64,000 nt of DNA from Solirubrobacter deserti (GTDB lineage: Bacteria > Actinomycetota > Thermoleophilia > Solirubrobacterales > Solirubrobacteraceae), in NCBI RefSeq assembly GCF_003344625.1, contig NZ_QPKJ02000001.1, forward strand, positions 1,240,001 to 1,304,000, in the 5' to 3' direction. Numbering within the stretch: position 1 is the stretch's first letter; each line of letters begins with the position of its first letter. Below the pieces are notes generated by a model. The model was not told where the DNA came from, searched no databases, and saw only the letters and a program-made list of their open reading frames with translations. Shown piece after piece: positions 1 through 8,628 of this stretch. Made by a program: the position numbers and the translations under genes.

Positions 1-813
1 GTCCGAATAGCGCAGCAGATGGTTGCGGTACGCGTACGCCCACTTGTTCGAGACCGAGCCGTCGTTGAGCGAGATCACCCAGTGTCGATGCCAGAAAAGC
101 ACCAACCGCTCCGGGAGCGGGTTGACCGCCCGCTGCATGCGGTCGATCCATTCGAGCTCGAGCTCGACCTGCCCGGCCAGCGGGTCGATCGTCGTCGCGC
201 CCGCGGCCGTCTTGGGCGCCAGCATGCTCGTGTCGATGCTCGCCGGCGTGCTCACCAGCCACTCGACCAGATCCGCGTGGCGCTTGCCGACCCACGCGTC
301 GCGCTGCGCCTGCGTCGGCCCGAAGCCCGCCCGCCAGAACAGGCGGTCGACCATCGCCTCGGTCATCGTGTCGTACGGCGACGGCACGGGCGTCGGCGTC
401 GCGACCGGCGTCGGAACCGACGGGATCTCAGGCGTCGGCGTGACCGCCGCGATCGGCGCCGCCGGGTTGCTCGTCCCCGGTGTCCCCGGCGTCGGAACGT
501 CCGTCTGCTTGGGCACGGTGACCCGCCGGCTCGGCGTCAGCGCGCCCGCGCGCTTGGCCTTGTCGTAGGCCCGGACCGCGTACCGGTACGTCCGTCCCGC
601 CTTGACGGTCGTATCCGTGAACGAAGCCCTCGTCGTCCGGCCGAGGCTCTTGCCGTCGCGCACGACGACGTAGTAAGCGGGCTTGGCGCCCTTCGGCGCC
701 GCCCACTTCAGCGTCACTCCCTTTGGTCCGACGCTCGCGACCTTCAACGATCGCGGCGCGGCCAACCGCTTCCTGGCTGCGGACTTGCGTCCGAAGACCG
801 ACCCCCCATCCAT
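1..813 (-). CDS. DUF1800 family protein, N-terminal part (gene runs off the left edge)
   Basis: Only the first 271 codons are in the window. Residues about 25-105 read like a fibronectin type III-type beta module (AGRTYRYAVRAYDKAKRAG), followed by a Pro/Thr-rich linker (about 106-150). The DUF1800 domain then begins with RLFWRAGFGPT near residue 155 and the family signature LFWHRHW near 235. DUF1800 proteins have no established biochemical role and are often exported. The ATG at 813 is the first usable start after an in-frame TGA at 829-831. I see no Shine-Dalgarno and no signal peptide, so the true start or export route is uncertain. The family call is firm; the function is unknown. Confidence 0.82.
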   Translation of the reverse strand, partial: MDGGSVFGRKSAARKRLAAPRSLKVASVGPKGVTLKWAAPKGAKPAYYVVVRDGKSLGRTTRASFTDTTVKAGRTYRYAVRAYDKAKRAGALTPSRRVTVPKQTDVPTPGTPGTSNPAAPIAAVTPTPEIPSVPTPVATPTPVPSPYDTMTEAMVDRLFWRAGFGPTQAQRDAWVGKRHADLVEWLVSTPASIDTSMLAPKTAAGATTIDPLAGQVELELEWIDRMQRAVNPLPERLVLFWHRHWVISLNDGSVSNKWAYAYRNHLLRYSD

Positions 814-831
814 GATGCGACTTTTGCATCA
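813..831. repeat. Inverted repeat across the DUF1800 start codon
   Basis: The arms TGATGC and GCATCA are separated by 7 nt and overlap the ATG at 813. It could be an operator or an mRNA hairpin controlling translation. The only evidence is symmetry. Confidence 0.3.
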
Positions 832-837
832 TCCGAA

Positions 838-853
838 AGGGGTGACAACCCCT
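838..853 (-). terminator. Probable terminator hairpin behind the ROK gene
   Basis: On the minus strand AGGGGT-TGTC-ACCCCT is followed by TTT, starting 11 nt after the ROK stop codon. A second small inverted repeat (CTGACC/GGTCAG) sits between it and the stop. The stem is only 6 bp. The sequence also resembles a degenerate copy of the GGGGT/ACCCC palindromes found elsewhere in this window. Confidence 0.45.
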
Positions 854-863
854 GACCGGTCGG

Positions 864-2096
864 TCAGGCGGCGGCGACGAGTGTTGGGTCGGCCAACAGC
901 CGACGCAACTGGGTGGCGGCGGCGCCGCGCATCGCGGCCTCCGCGCCGAGGCTGGACGACAGCACGGGCGGGACGGCGCCGTTGCCGCCGAGCACGCGCG
1001 TCGCGAGTTCGGAGCAGATGACGGGCTTGAGCCATTCGGTCATCGGCGCGAAGTGGCCGCCGAGCACGATCGCCTGCGGGGAGAGCAGGTTGACGACCGT
1101 CCCGAGCGCGATGCCGAGCCAGCGCCCGCAGTCCTCCAGCGCTGCCAGCGGCTGCGCCTCCCCCGCCTGAGCGCGCTTGACCAGGTCGGCCACCGGGCGG
1201 GCCAGGCCGCGCGAGCGCGCTTCCCCGGTCCCGTTGATTCCAGCCGCGGTGAGCACCGGCTCCAGGCCGGCACGGGTCTCGAGGCACCCGCGGGACCCGC
1301 AGGCGCACGGGAGCCCGTCGTGCTCGACCGTCGTGTGCCCGAACTCGCCCCCGAAGCCCCGGTAGCCGCGGAACAGCTCGCCGCCGAGCACGAGCCCGCC
1401 GCCGACGCCGATCTCGCCCGAGCAGTACATGAAGTCGCTGATCCCCGTGGCCGCGCCCTCCCACAGCTCGGCCAGCGCGGCGAGGTTCGCCTCGTTGTCG
1501 ACGCCGATCTCCAGGCCGGGTGCGTCGATGCGCTCGCGCAGCGCGTCCACGAGCGGGACGTCGCTCCAGTGCAGGTTCGGCGCGATCAGCAGCGCGCCGC
1601 GCTCGATGTCCACCAGACCGGGCACGGCGACGGTGGCGCCGATCGGGCGCAGGCCCTGCGCCTGGACCTCCACCAGCGCGCTGCGCGCGAGCTCGCCGAG
1701 CCGGTCGAGCACCTCGTCGACGCCGCGCCCGCGGTTGTCGACGGCCTCCATGCCCTTGTAGCGGGAGCCGCCCGCGAGATCGGTGGCCTGCACGCCGACG
1801 TAGTCGACGTTGACCTCGAGCCCGAGCGCCACGACACCGTCACGCGCGACGTCGACGACGAGGCCGGGCCGGCCGGCCGTGCCGCGGTGCTCGGCGCCGC
1901 GCTCGACCAGCAGCCCGAAGTCCATCAGCTCGCTCACGAGGCTCGAGACCGTGCTCTTGTTGAGTCCGGTGTCCGTCGCGATCGTCGCGCGCGAGCGCGG
2001 CCCGCGCTCGACCACCTGGCGCAGCACAACGCTGAGGTTGTGGCGCCGCACCGCGCGCTGGCTCGAGAGCTCGATGGCGGGCTTCGGGGTCCACAT
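864..2096 (-). CDS. ROK family transcriptional regulator
   Basis: A sugar-responsive repressor of the NagC/XylR-type ROK family, about 410 residues. The N-terminal winged helix-turn-helix covers roughly residues 10-70 (RAVRRHNLSVVLRQV, then TGLNKSTVSSLVSELM). The ROK kinase-like sugar-binding fold follows, with the zinc motif CACGSRGCLE. It lies behind the kinase and ThuA genes on the same strand, so it is the natural candidate to control them. I chose the ATG at 2096 because the family HTH normally starts within about 15 residues of the N-terminus. In-frame ATGs at 2129 and 2165 exist, but the longer one would lie inside the ThuA terminator hairpin. The ligand is unknown; xylose or a related pentose is a guess from the neighbouring kinase. 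Confidence 0.85.
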   Translation of the reverse strand: MWTPKPAIELSSQRAVRRHNLSVVLRQVVERGPRSRATIATDTGLNKSTVSSLVSELMDFGLLVERGAEHRGTAGRPGLVVDVARDGVVALGLEVNVDYVGVQATDLAGGSRYKGMEAVDNRGRGVDEVLDRLGELARSALVEVQAQGLRPIGATVAVPGLVDIERGALLIAPNLHWSDVPLVDALRERIDAPGLEIGVDNEANLAALAELWEGAATGISDFMYCSGEIGVGGGLVLGGELFRGYRGFGGEFGHTTVEHDGLPCACGSRGCLETRAGLEPVLTAAGINGTGEARSRGLARPVADLVKRAQAGEAQPLAALEDCGRWLGIALGTVVNLLSPQAIVLGGHFAPMTEWLKPVICSELATRVLGGNGAVPPVLSSSLGAEAAMRGAAATQLRRLLADPTLVAAA

Positions 2097-2146
2097 GAGA
2101 CCGGTAACCGTATCGACGGGCCCGGTCATCGCGTGTGGAGCGGCAC

Positions 2147-2180
2147 CGCCGCGGCGACGACCCACGTCGTCGCCGCGGCG
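2147..2180 (-). terminator. Strong terminator hairpin behind the ThuA gene
   Basis: A perfect 15-bp stem (2147-2161 with 2166-2180) closes on the 4-nt loop CCAC, 10 nt downstream of the ThuA-protein stop. There is no U tract, which is usual for GC-rich actinobacterial terminators. Confidence 0.65.
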
Positions 2181-2189
2181 TGCACGCGC

Positions 2190-5100
2190 TCACGGAGTCG
2201 TGGTCGACAGCGTGAACGTCAGGGTCTTGCGGTAGCTGCCCGTGCGCAGCGGGTCCGTGCGCTTGATCAGCTGCTTGAACGTGATGTCCACGTTCTCGTT
2301 GGCCGTCGGCGCCGTCCAGCTGGACTTGCTGAACGAGACGCGCAGCGGCTCGGCCAGCGCGAAGGCGCCGTTGGTCATGTGCCCGGGGTCGGAGACGCTG
2401 AGCGTCGCCTCACCCGCGGAGCTGATGACCTTCGCACCCACGCTGGTCGTGTACTCCTGCTCGACGCCCGGTACGAACGGCTGGAACGTCGCCGCGCCGG
2501 CCAGCGAGAGGGCGAGCGTCGCCGGCACGGTGCCGCCCACGGTACCGGTGGCGTCCGTCTGCAGGACCGGCGCAGCCGGCTGGGCCTCGTTGCCGCTCAT
2601 CCAGCCCACGAGCTCGGCGCCCTTGGTCTGGAGCGCGAGCAGCGCCGCGCCGTTGTCGGCGCCGGCGTGGACCGCCCGCTTGGCCTCCGCCACGAACGTC
2701 CGCGCGTGCGTCGCCGCGCCCGCGAAGTCGTCCGCGCGGTAGGCCGTGTCGGCCTCCTCGAGGGCCGCGCTGAGCGCGGTGTTGCCCGCGGCGGTGACGT
2801 TGCCGTCCGCCCGCGCCTTCGCGAGCAGGTCGCGGACCTCGTTGAACGTGACGCAGTTCGAGTACTCCTGGCCCGCCGTCCACTGGACCGCGTTGAGCAT
2901 CATGTCGCGGAACCAGGTCTCGGTCGCGTACTGCCAGTTGTGGCCGAGCGTGGTCGTGAAGGAGCGCCCGCCGTCGAAGTTCCGGCACCACGTCATCACG
3001 TGCTTGTCGGTGTTGTGCAGCCCGTTGCCGGGGCCGTAGCCGAGCTGACCGACGAGCGTGTCCTCGTTCTCGTACATCAGCGGGTGCGCGATCCCGAGCG
3101 CCGCCGGGTCGCGGTTGGTGTTGTAGAGCTCCTCGATCGAGAAGAAGCGCCGCGGCACGGCCTGCATCGTCGAGTGCGCCGGGTCGGCGTTGATGAGCTC
3201 GACGTGGCCGCCGGACTCGGTGTCGATCAGGATGCCGCCCTGGTTGGAGCCGTGGTTGGTGAAGCCGGCGCCGACCAGGTCCATGTACCACGGCACGTTC
3301 TGCATCGCGTCCGTGCCGCCGTGGATGGCGATCACGCCGCCGCCCTCGCGGACGAACCGCTGCAGGTTGGCGAACTCCACCGCGTTGACCGTCGACGTGG
3401 CGTTGAGGCCGACCGTCGAGTTGAAGATGATCGTCTTGTACTGCTTGAGCTGCTCGTAGTCCAGGAACGGGCTCGTGGGCAGCGAGACGCCGGCCGGCGC
3501 CTGGCGGCCCGGGCTGCCGTTGATGTTCGGGTCCCAGATGTCGACGTTGAAGCCGTGCTCGAACCCGAGCTGCTGGAACATCCAGTGGAAGTCCACGATC
3601 GACTGGTGGCGGAAGCCGCCCGCACGGCCGTTGACGAGGATCTTGTACGTCGCCATCGGGTTGTTGACGAACGGGCTCGGGTTGTTGAACACCCGGATGG
3701 CCTGCACGCCGTCCTCGGCGGCCTCGACCGTGATGCCCGTGCCGGTGGTGTCGACCGGCGTGCCGTTGAGCTGAGCGATCAGGGCCTCACCGGCGCTCTG
3801 CAGCGGACGCGACGCCGCGGCGGCGGCGTTGAACGCCTGCAGCGCGGTGATCGCGGCGGCGGTCTGGCCCGCGTCGGCCTTGGCCTTGGCGTCGGCCAGC
3901 AGGGCGCGCAGCTCGGTGGCCTTGGCGGCGCTGATCAGCGGCTGCGGGTTGGCCACGGTGGTGCCGGTCGCGTGCGCCTTCGTCAGCGGCGTGGTGAGCG
4001 TCACGTTGTTCAGGCTCGTCGCCGTGCCCGCCGCGTGGTCCTTGGCCAGCGGCGCGCTCAGCTCGACGTTCGGCGCCGGGGCCGGGGGCAGCGGCGAGAG
4101 GTGGCGCTTGACGTAGACGACCTCCTGGTTGGCGCCCGTGTCGAGCACGATCGGCTGGCCGATGATCGGGCCGTTGTTGCTCGGCGGGTTGGGCCCGGTG
4201 AGCGTCTCGGTCGTGTAGCTGGCCAGGCGGATCTGGGTCGCGCCCGCGGTCGCGGCCGCGCTTAGGGTGGTGTTGAGCGTCGGCGGCGGGGTGAGCGCCT
4301 TGGCGATCGTCACCGTCTCGGCTCCGTCACCGGTGCCCACCACGAGCTGCTGGCCCGCGCGGAATCCGCCGACCGGCGCCGTCAGGCGCAGGCCGGTCGC
4401 GCCGACGGCCTGGGCGCCGTTGAGCGTGGTGCGCAGCGCGTTGTCGGCGTGCTGGTCGATGACCGTCGCCAGGTCGGCGAACGACGTCGTGACCACGAAC
4501 GTGTTGACGTACTTGGCCGTCTGGCCGGCGGCGTCCTGCAGCGAGACGGTCTGGGTGTGCTTGCCGACCGTCAGCCGGTTGAGGTTGACCGTCTTGGGGA
4601 CCATGAACTCGCCGTCGAGCGTCATCCGGCGCGGTGCCGCGCCGCCGGCGCCGCTGGCCACGGTGTCAGACGAGTCACGCAGGCGCGGATCGCTGCGCAG
4701 CGGCGTCAGCGTCTGGGACTGCAGGATCTTGCCGTCGACGACCTGCGGCACGTAGACGTTCGCCCCCGAGATGTGGGCCTTGGTCAGCGCGCTCGTCAGC
4801 ACGACGTTCGGCGCCGGAGCGGCCGCGGTCGGATCCACGCTGGCGACCTTCACGGTCTCCGCGTTGCCGCCCTGGTCGACCTGCAGCGTCTCGCCGGCCG
4901 TGCGGCCGCTGACGCTCGCGATCCGGATGCCCGTCGCGCCCGCAGCCGCCGGCGCGGCCAGCGTCGAGGCCTGCGTGCCCCAGGTCGCGACCGGGGCCTT
5001 GGTGTCGATCTGCAGCGCGATCGTGTGCGCGAAGGCGGTCCCGGCCACCGCGGTGGTGGCGGGGTGGGCGTTCGCCAGCGGCGCCGTCAGCGTGACGTTG

Positions 5101-5612
5101 GGCTGCGGGGCGGGCGGCGCCGGGGCGACGATCGTCGCGATCGTCGCGGTCTCCTGGGTCGCACCCGTGTTCAGCTGCAGCCGGTCGCCCGGGGCCAGCC
5201 CTGCGGTGCTCTGCAGGCGGACCGCGCTCGCGCCGGCGGCCGCGGCCTGGTTGAGCGTCGTGTTGACGGTGGCGCGCGAGACGTTGCCCGCTTCGTCGAC
5301 CGCGCGGTAGCGCAGCGGCGTGTTGCCCTCCTGCGAGAGCGTCAGGCTCGCGGCCCCCGCCGTCGCCGGGACGTCGACGTAGGTCGCCCCGCCGTCCAGC
5401 GAGTACTGGAACTTGGTCACGGCGACGTCGTCGGTCGCCGACAGGTTCAGCGTCTGCGGCGCCGTCAAGCGCCAGTTGCCGTTGCCGCTCGCCGGTGTGG
5501 CGAACGTGGCCGGCGCCATCACCGGCGGCGTCGTGTCCTGCGCGTGTGCCGCGGTCGGCAGCGCAACCAGCGCAGCTCCGACCGCAGCCGCGGTCGCGGC
5601 TCTCCTGTACAC
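2190..5612 (-). CDS. Large secreted ThuA-domain protein with repeats and a shared C-terminal domain
   Basis: About 1140 residues. A Sec signal peptide (VGAALVALPTAAHA) is followed by Ig-like segments and at least three copies of a repeat of about 60 residues (AGAT-I-R-L ... ETV ... PNV-LT-PL-KAH). A ThuA/trehalose-utilisation-type domain lies at about residues 650-925 (GGGVIAIHGGTDA, TTLGHNWQYATETW). ThuA domains have a class I glutamine amidotransferase-like fold and occur in sugar-related proteins. A helical spacer follows. The last 120 residues or so match the C-termini of three other secreted proteins in this window and end in KTLTFTLSTTTP. I prefer the GTG at 5612, which directly follows a purine-rich Shine-Dalgarno-like run, over the ATG at 5627. 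Probable role: extracellular carbohydrate-linked protein; substrate unknown. Confidence 0.8.
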   Translation of the reverse strand: MYRRAATAAAVGAALVALPTAAHAQDTTPPVMAPATFATPASGNGNWRLTAPQTLNLSATDDVAVTKFQYSLDGGATYVDVPATAGAASLTLSQEGNTPLRYRAVDEAGNVSRATVNTTLNQAAAAGASAVRLQSTAGLAPGDRLQLNTGATQETATIATIVAPAPPAPQPNVTLTAPLANAHPATTAVAGTAFAHTIALQIDTKAPVATWGTQASTLAAPAAAGATGIRIASVSGRTAGETLQVDQGGNAETVKVASVDPTAAAPAPNVVLTSALTKAHISGANVYVPQVVDGKILQSQTLTPLRSDPRLRDSSDTVASGAGGAAPRRMTLDGEFMVPKTVNLNRLTVGKHTQTVSLQDAAGQTAKYVNTFVVTTSFADLATVIDQHADNALRTTLNGAQAVGATGLRLTAPVGGFRAGQQLVVGTGDGAETVTIAKALTPPPTLNTTLSAAATAGATQIRLASYTTETLTGPNPPSNNGPIIGQPIVLDTGANQEVVYVKRHLSPLPPAPAPNVELSAPLAKDHAAGTATSLNNVTLTTPLTKAHATGTTVANPQPLISAAKATELRALLADAKAKADAGQTAAAITALQAFNAAAAASRPLQSAGEALIAQLNGTPVDTTGTGITVEAAEDGVQAIRVFNNPSPFVNNPMATYKILVNGRAGGFRHQSIVDFHWMFQQLGFEHGFNVDIWDPNINGSPGRQAPAGVSLPTSPFLDYEQLKQYKTIIFNSTVGLNATSTVNAVEFANLQRFVREGGGVIAIHGGTDAMQNVPWYMDLVGAGFTNHGSNQGGILIDTESGGHVELINADPAHSTMQAVPRRFFSIEELYNTNRDPAALGIAHPLMYENEDTLVGQLGYGPGNGLHNTDKHVMTWCRNFDGGRSFTTTLGHNWQYATETWFRDMMLNAVQWTAGQEYSNCVTFNEVRDLLAKARADGNVTAAGNTALSAALEEADTAYRADDFAGAATHARTFVAEAKRAVHAGADNGAALLALQTKGAELVGWMSGNEAQPAAPVLQTDATGTVGGTVPATLALSLAGAATFQPFVPGVEQEYTTSVGAKVISSAGEATLSVSDPGHMTNGAFALAEPLRVSFSKSSWTAPTANENVDITFKQLIKRTDPLRTGSYRKTLTFTLSTTTP

Positions 5613-5653
5613 CCTCTCTCCCCTCATATGACCCTATTTGGTCCGGCGTGCCA

Positions 5654-5682
5654 ACTAAACCTGTCTGACAATCGCTTGTCAA
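5654..5682 (-). promoter_or_regulatory. Promoter of the ThuA gene with an operator over the -35
   Basis: On the minus strand TTGACA (5682-5677), a 17-nt spacer and TTTAGT (5659-5654) form a good sigma-70-type promoter. The palindrome TGACAA-TCGC-TTGTCA (5666-5681) overlaps the -35 and begins 2 nt from the kinase stop codon. TTGACA/TGTCAA half-sites recur in the kinase promoter at 7125-7163, which fits control by one regulator, perhaps the ROK protein. Confidence 0.55.
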
Positions 5683-7119
5683 CTAGGCTGCGTTGGCACG
5701 TGTCAGCGCGGGGTAGAGCGCCGTGTAGCGTGCTTTGAGCTCCCGATAGGGCTCGATCCACTCCGCGACGGGCTCGACTTCGGAGTGCGTATGGACGCAC
5801 GCGGCGACGGCTTCGTGCACATCCCCCCACAAACCTCCGGCGACGCCGCCCAGCAGCGCCGCGCCGTAGGCCGCGCCCTCCTCCACCGCAAGCCGCTCGA
5901 GCGGGATCTCCAGCACCGAGGCGACGATCTGCAGCCACAGCTCGCTGCGCGCGCCGCCGCCCGAGACGCGCCCGCGCTCGCCGCCGCCGACGAGGTCGAA
6001 CGAGTCCCGCAGGCCGCAGGCCACGCCCTCCAGCACGGCGCGGGTGAGCGCGCCGCGGTTGTGGCGGATCTCGAGGCCGGTGAACGCGCCGCGCGCGTCG
6101 GGGTCGGCGTGCGGAGTCCGCTCGCCGGTCAGGTACGGCAGGAACGTCAGCCCGTCCGCCCCCGGCCCCCATGCCGCCGCCTCCTCGGTCAGCTGTGAGA
6201 ACTCGCCGCCGACCACGCCGCGCAGCCACGCGAGCGAGCCGGCCGCGGACAGCATCACGCCCATCTGGTGCCACGCGCCGGGGACGGCATGGCAGAAGGC
6301 GTGGACGCGGGCCTGGGCGTCCGCTCGGTACTCGGGCAGCGCCGCGAAGACCACGCCGGAGGTGCCCATGGCCACGCTCAACGGTCCCGGCCGGTCGACG
6401 CCGACGCCGAGCCCGCCCGCGGCCTGGTCGCCCGCACCCGCCGCGACCGCGATCCCACCCGCCGTGCGGCCGCTCACCTCCGGCGACTCGAGCACGGTCG
6501 GAAGCCACGCCGGGTCGATCTCGAGCGTCTGCAGGACCTCGTCGCTCCAGCGGCGCTGGGCCACGTCGAGCAGCAGCGTCCCGGAGGCGTCGGCGACGTC
6601 GATGGCCCGCTCGCCGGTGAGCTTGAGCCGCACGTAGTCCTTGGGCAGCATGATGTGCGCGATCCGGGCGTAGGCGTCCGGCTCGTGCTTGCGCAGCCAG
6701 AGCAGCTTCGGCGCCGTGAAGCCCGTGAGCGCGCGGTTGCCCGTCAACTCGACGAGCCGATCGAAGCCGACCCGCTGCTCGATCTCAGCGCACTCGGCGC
6801 CGGTGCGCTGGTCGTTCCACAGGATCGCGGGCCGGATCGGGCGGTCGGAGGCGTCGAGCGTGACGAGCCCGTGCATCTGGCCCGAGAGGCCGATGCCGGC
6901 GACGCCTTCGGTGAGGCCGTCGAGCGCCTGCTCGGTGGCGGCCCACCAGTCGTCCGGGTTCTGCTCGGACCAACCGGGCTTGGGCGTCGAGAGCGGGTAG
7001 GAGACCTCGCGGCGCTCGAGCACCTCGCCGTCTTCAGCGACGGCGATGACCTTGACCGCGGACGTGCCGACATCGATGCCGATCGCGGTTCGTGACGGGT
7101 TCTGAAGTGTTGATGACAT
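5683..7119 (-). CDS. xylB: Xylulokinase (FGGY carbohydrate kinase)
   Basis: A kinase of 478 residues that phosphorylates D-xylulose or a related ketose in the cytoplasm for the pentose phosphate pathway. The FGGY fold is clear: AIGIDVGTSAVKVIAV at the N-terminus, GLSGQMHGLV, AILWNDQRT, PYLTGERTPHADP, and the C-terminal ATP-site region VSGGGARSELWLQI. Length and motifs suit XylB. The ATG at 7119 was chosen over a TTG at 7134 that lies inside the control region. It is divergent from the seven-gene catabolic operon and upstream of the ThuA gene, so the true substrate may be whatever ketose that operon produces. Confidence 0.85.
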   Translation of the reverse strand: MSSTLQNPSRTAIGIDVGTSAVKVIAVAEDGEVLERREVSYPLSTPKPGWSEQNPDDWWAATEQALDGLTEGVAGIGLSGQMHGLVTLDASDRPIRPAILWNDQRTGAECAEIEQRVGFDRLVELTGNRALTGFTAPKLLWLRKHEPDAYARIAHIMLPKDYVRLKLTGERAIDVADASGTLLLDVAQRRWSDEVLQTLEIDPAWLPTVLESPEVSGRTAGGIAVAAGAGDQAAGGLGVGVDRPGPLSVAMGTSGVVFAALPEYRADAQARVHAFCHAVPGAWHQMGVMLSAAGSLAWLRGVVGGEFSQLTEEAAAWGPGADGLTFLPYLTGERTPHADPDARGAFTGLEIRHNRGALTRAVLEGVACGLRDSFDLVGGGERGRVSGGGARSELWLQIVASVLEIPLERLAVEEGAAYGAALLGGVAGGLWGDVHEAVAACVHTHSEVEPVAEWIEPYRELKARYTALYPALTRANAA

Positions 7120-7124
7120 TTGGC

Positions 7125-7163
7125 TTGACAGCAATTGAAGGCTAATGCAAGCTTGCCTGTCAA
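7125..7163. promoter_or_regulatory. Divergent control region with the inverted repeat TTGACAG...CTGTCAA
   Basis: TTGACAG (7125-7131) and CTGTCAA (7157-7163) form a 7-bp inverted repeat that places a -35-like TTGACA on each strand between the kinase and the FAD-oxidase gene. A GCAAGCTTGC palindrome lies inside (7147-7156). The minus-strand promoter reads TTGACA-N18-TTCAAT. Similar half-sites precede the ThuA gene. DeoR (11616-12407) or ROK (864-2096) could bind here. Confidence 0.5.
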
Positions 7164-7166
7164 TAG

Positions 7167-8594
7167 ATGAAGTCTTCTGTCACGCAGCTGGTCGAGCTTG
7201 CCCCCGCCCTGGCCGCGGTCCTCGGCGGGGACGCGGTCCTCACCGACGACGCACAGCTTGACGCCTACACGGCCGACACGTACTGGCCGGCGATCCACGC
7301 CCGCGCCGCCGGCGCGCCGCTGGGCCGGCCGGACGTGGTGGCGGTGCCCCGGCGTGAGGAGGACGTGGCCACGATCCTGCGCATCGCCGCCTCCCACCGC
7401 GTGCCGGTGACCGCCTGGGGCGGTGGCTCGGGGACGCAGGGCGGCGCGGTGGCGATCGAGGGCGGGCTCGTGGTGGACCTGCGCGGCCTGGACACGATCG
7501 TCGAGATCGACGAGGTCTCGATGACCGTGACGGCGCAGGCCGGCGTCAACGGGAACGTGCTGGAGCGCACGCTCAACGAGCGCGGGCTGATGCTCCCCCA
7601 CTACCCGGCGAGCTCGGAGTGGGCGACGGTCGGCGGGTACGTCGCGGCGCGCGGCTCGGGCGTGCTCTCCACCCGCTACGGGAAGATCGAGGATCTGGTG
7701 CTGGGCCTGCGCGTCGCGCTCCCGGATGGCACCTTCTTCGACAGCGTGCCCGCGCCGCGCCACGCCGTCGGCCCCGACCTCACGCCGCTGTTCGTCGGCT
7801 CGGAAGGCACGCTCGGGATCATCACCCGCGCGACGCTCGAGGTCGTCCCTGCTCCCGCCGAGCGCACGTTCGCGGCGCTGCACTTCCCGAGCGTGCACGC
7901 CGGCGTGGACGCCTTCCGCACCGCGCTCGCGCGCGGGAACCGGCCGTCGGTGATCCGCATGTACGACGAGGAGGCGACGCGCCGCACGCTCTCGCCCGTC
8001 GTCGGCGAAGGGCTCGACGGCGTCGTGGCGATCGTGGTGTTCGAGGGGGGAGAGCCGGAGGTCACCGCGGCCGAGCGCGCCGCCACCATCGGGCTCGCGC
8101 GCACGGAGGGCGCGCGCGAGCTCGATCCGGCCCTCGCCCGGACGTGGTGGGACCGCCGCTACGACTTCTACAAGCCGCCGCACCACCCGGAGCTGCCCTC
8201 GGTCTGGGGCACGATCGACGTCGTCGCGTCCTACCGAACCATCCACGACGTGCACCGGGCGCTGCAGACCGCCGTCCGCGACCGCTACGCGCCGGACGGC
8301 CTCCAGCTGCGGATGCACTTCTCCCACTGGTATCGCTGGGGCACGATGATCTACGCCCGCTTCCTCATCCCGGACGGCGGGCAAGACGCCCGGGAGCTGC
8401 ACGACCAGGTCTGGGCCGACGGCGTCACGGCCGTCCTCGCCGCCGGCGGCGTGATGAACGACCACCACGGTGTGGGCCTCAAGCTCGCACCCTTCATGCA
8501 GGCACAACACGGAGCGGGCCTCGAGGCCTTGCGCTCGGTGAAGTCCGCGTTAGATCCTCTCGGCATCATGAATCCCGGCAAGCTCGGCCTCTGA
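7167..8594 (+). CDS. FAD-linked oxidase (FAD-binding PCMH type)
   Basis: A flavoprotein of 475 residues with an N-terminal FAD-binding type 4 domain (VPVTAWGGGSGTQGGAV, then ATVGGYVAARGSG) and a C-terminal FAD-linked oxidase domain ending in MNDHHGVG and IMNPGKLGL. The layout is that of alkyldihydroxyacetone-phosphate synthase-like, glycolate or D-lactate dehydrogenases that oxidise 2-hydroxy acids or polyols. It is first in a tightly packed operon with sugar-isomerase and dehydrogenase genes, so it probably oxidises a sugar acid or polyol. The ATG lies 4 nt after the operator with no Shine-Dalgarno, so the message may be leaderless. The substrate cannot be read from the sequence. Confidence 0.78.
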   Translation: MKSSVTQLVELAPALAAVLGGDAVLTDDAQLDAYTADTYWPAIHARAAGAPLGRPDVVAVPRREEDVATILRIAASHRVPVTAWGGGSGTQGGAVAIEGGLVVDLRGLDTIVEIDEVSMTVTAQAGVNGNVLERTLNERGLMLPHYPASSEWATVGGYVAARGSGVLSTRYGKIEDLVLGLRVALPDGTFFDSVPAPRHAVGPDLTPLFVGSEGTLGIITRATLEVVPAPAERTFAALHFPSVHAGVDAFRTALARGNRPSVIRMYDEEATRRTLSPVVGEGLDGVVAIVVFEGGEPEVTAAERAATIGLARTEGARELDPALARTWWDRRYDFYKPPHHPELPSVWGTIDVVASYRTIHDVHRALQTAVRDRYAPDGLQLRMHFSHWYRWGTMIYARFLIPDGGQDARELHDQVWADGVTAVLAAGGVMNDHHGVGLKLAPFMQAQHGAGLEALRSVKSALDPLGIMNPGKLGL

Positions 8595-8628
8595 GGAGAA
8601 GGCCGTGCCGGAGGAGGAGAGGAAGACA

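Noticed and set aside
428..832. A 134-residue frame overlapping the DUF1800 start
   Set aside because: It is in a different frame from the DUF1800 motifs, with low-complexity Arg/Gly-rich composition and no domain.
1053..4265. A 1070-residue open frame on the plus strand across the ROK and ThuA genes
   Set aside because: It is the antisense shadow of two convincing minus-strand genes: composition is Arg/Asp/Val-rich with no domain, as usual for GC-rich antisense frames. The same holds for the long frames at 15864-17996, 27588-30086, 33216-35234, 35469-37769 and 52956-55313.
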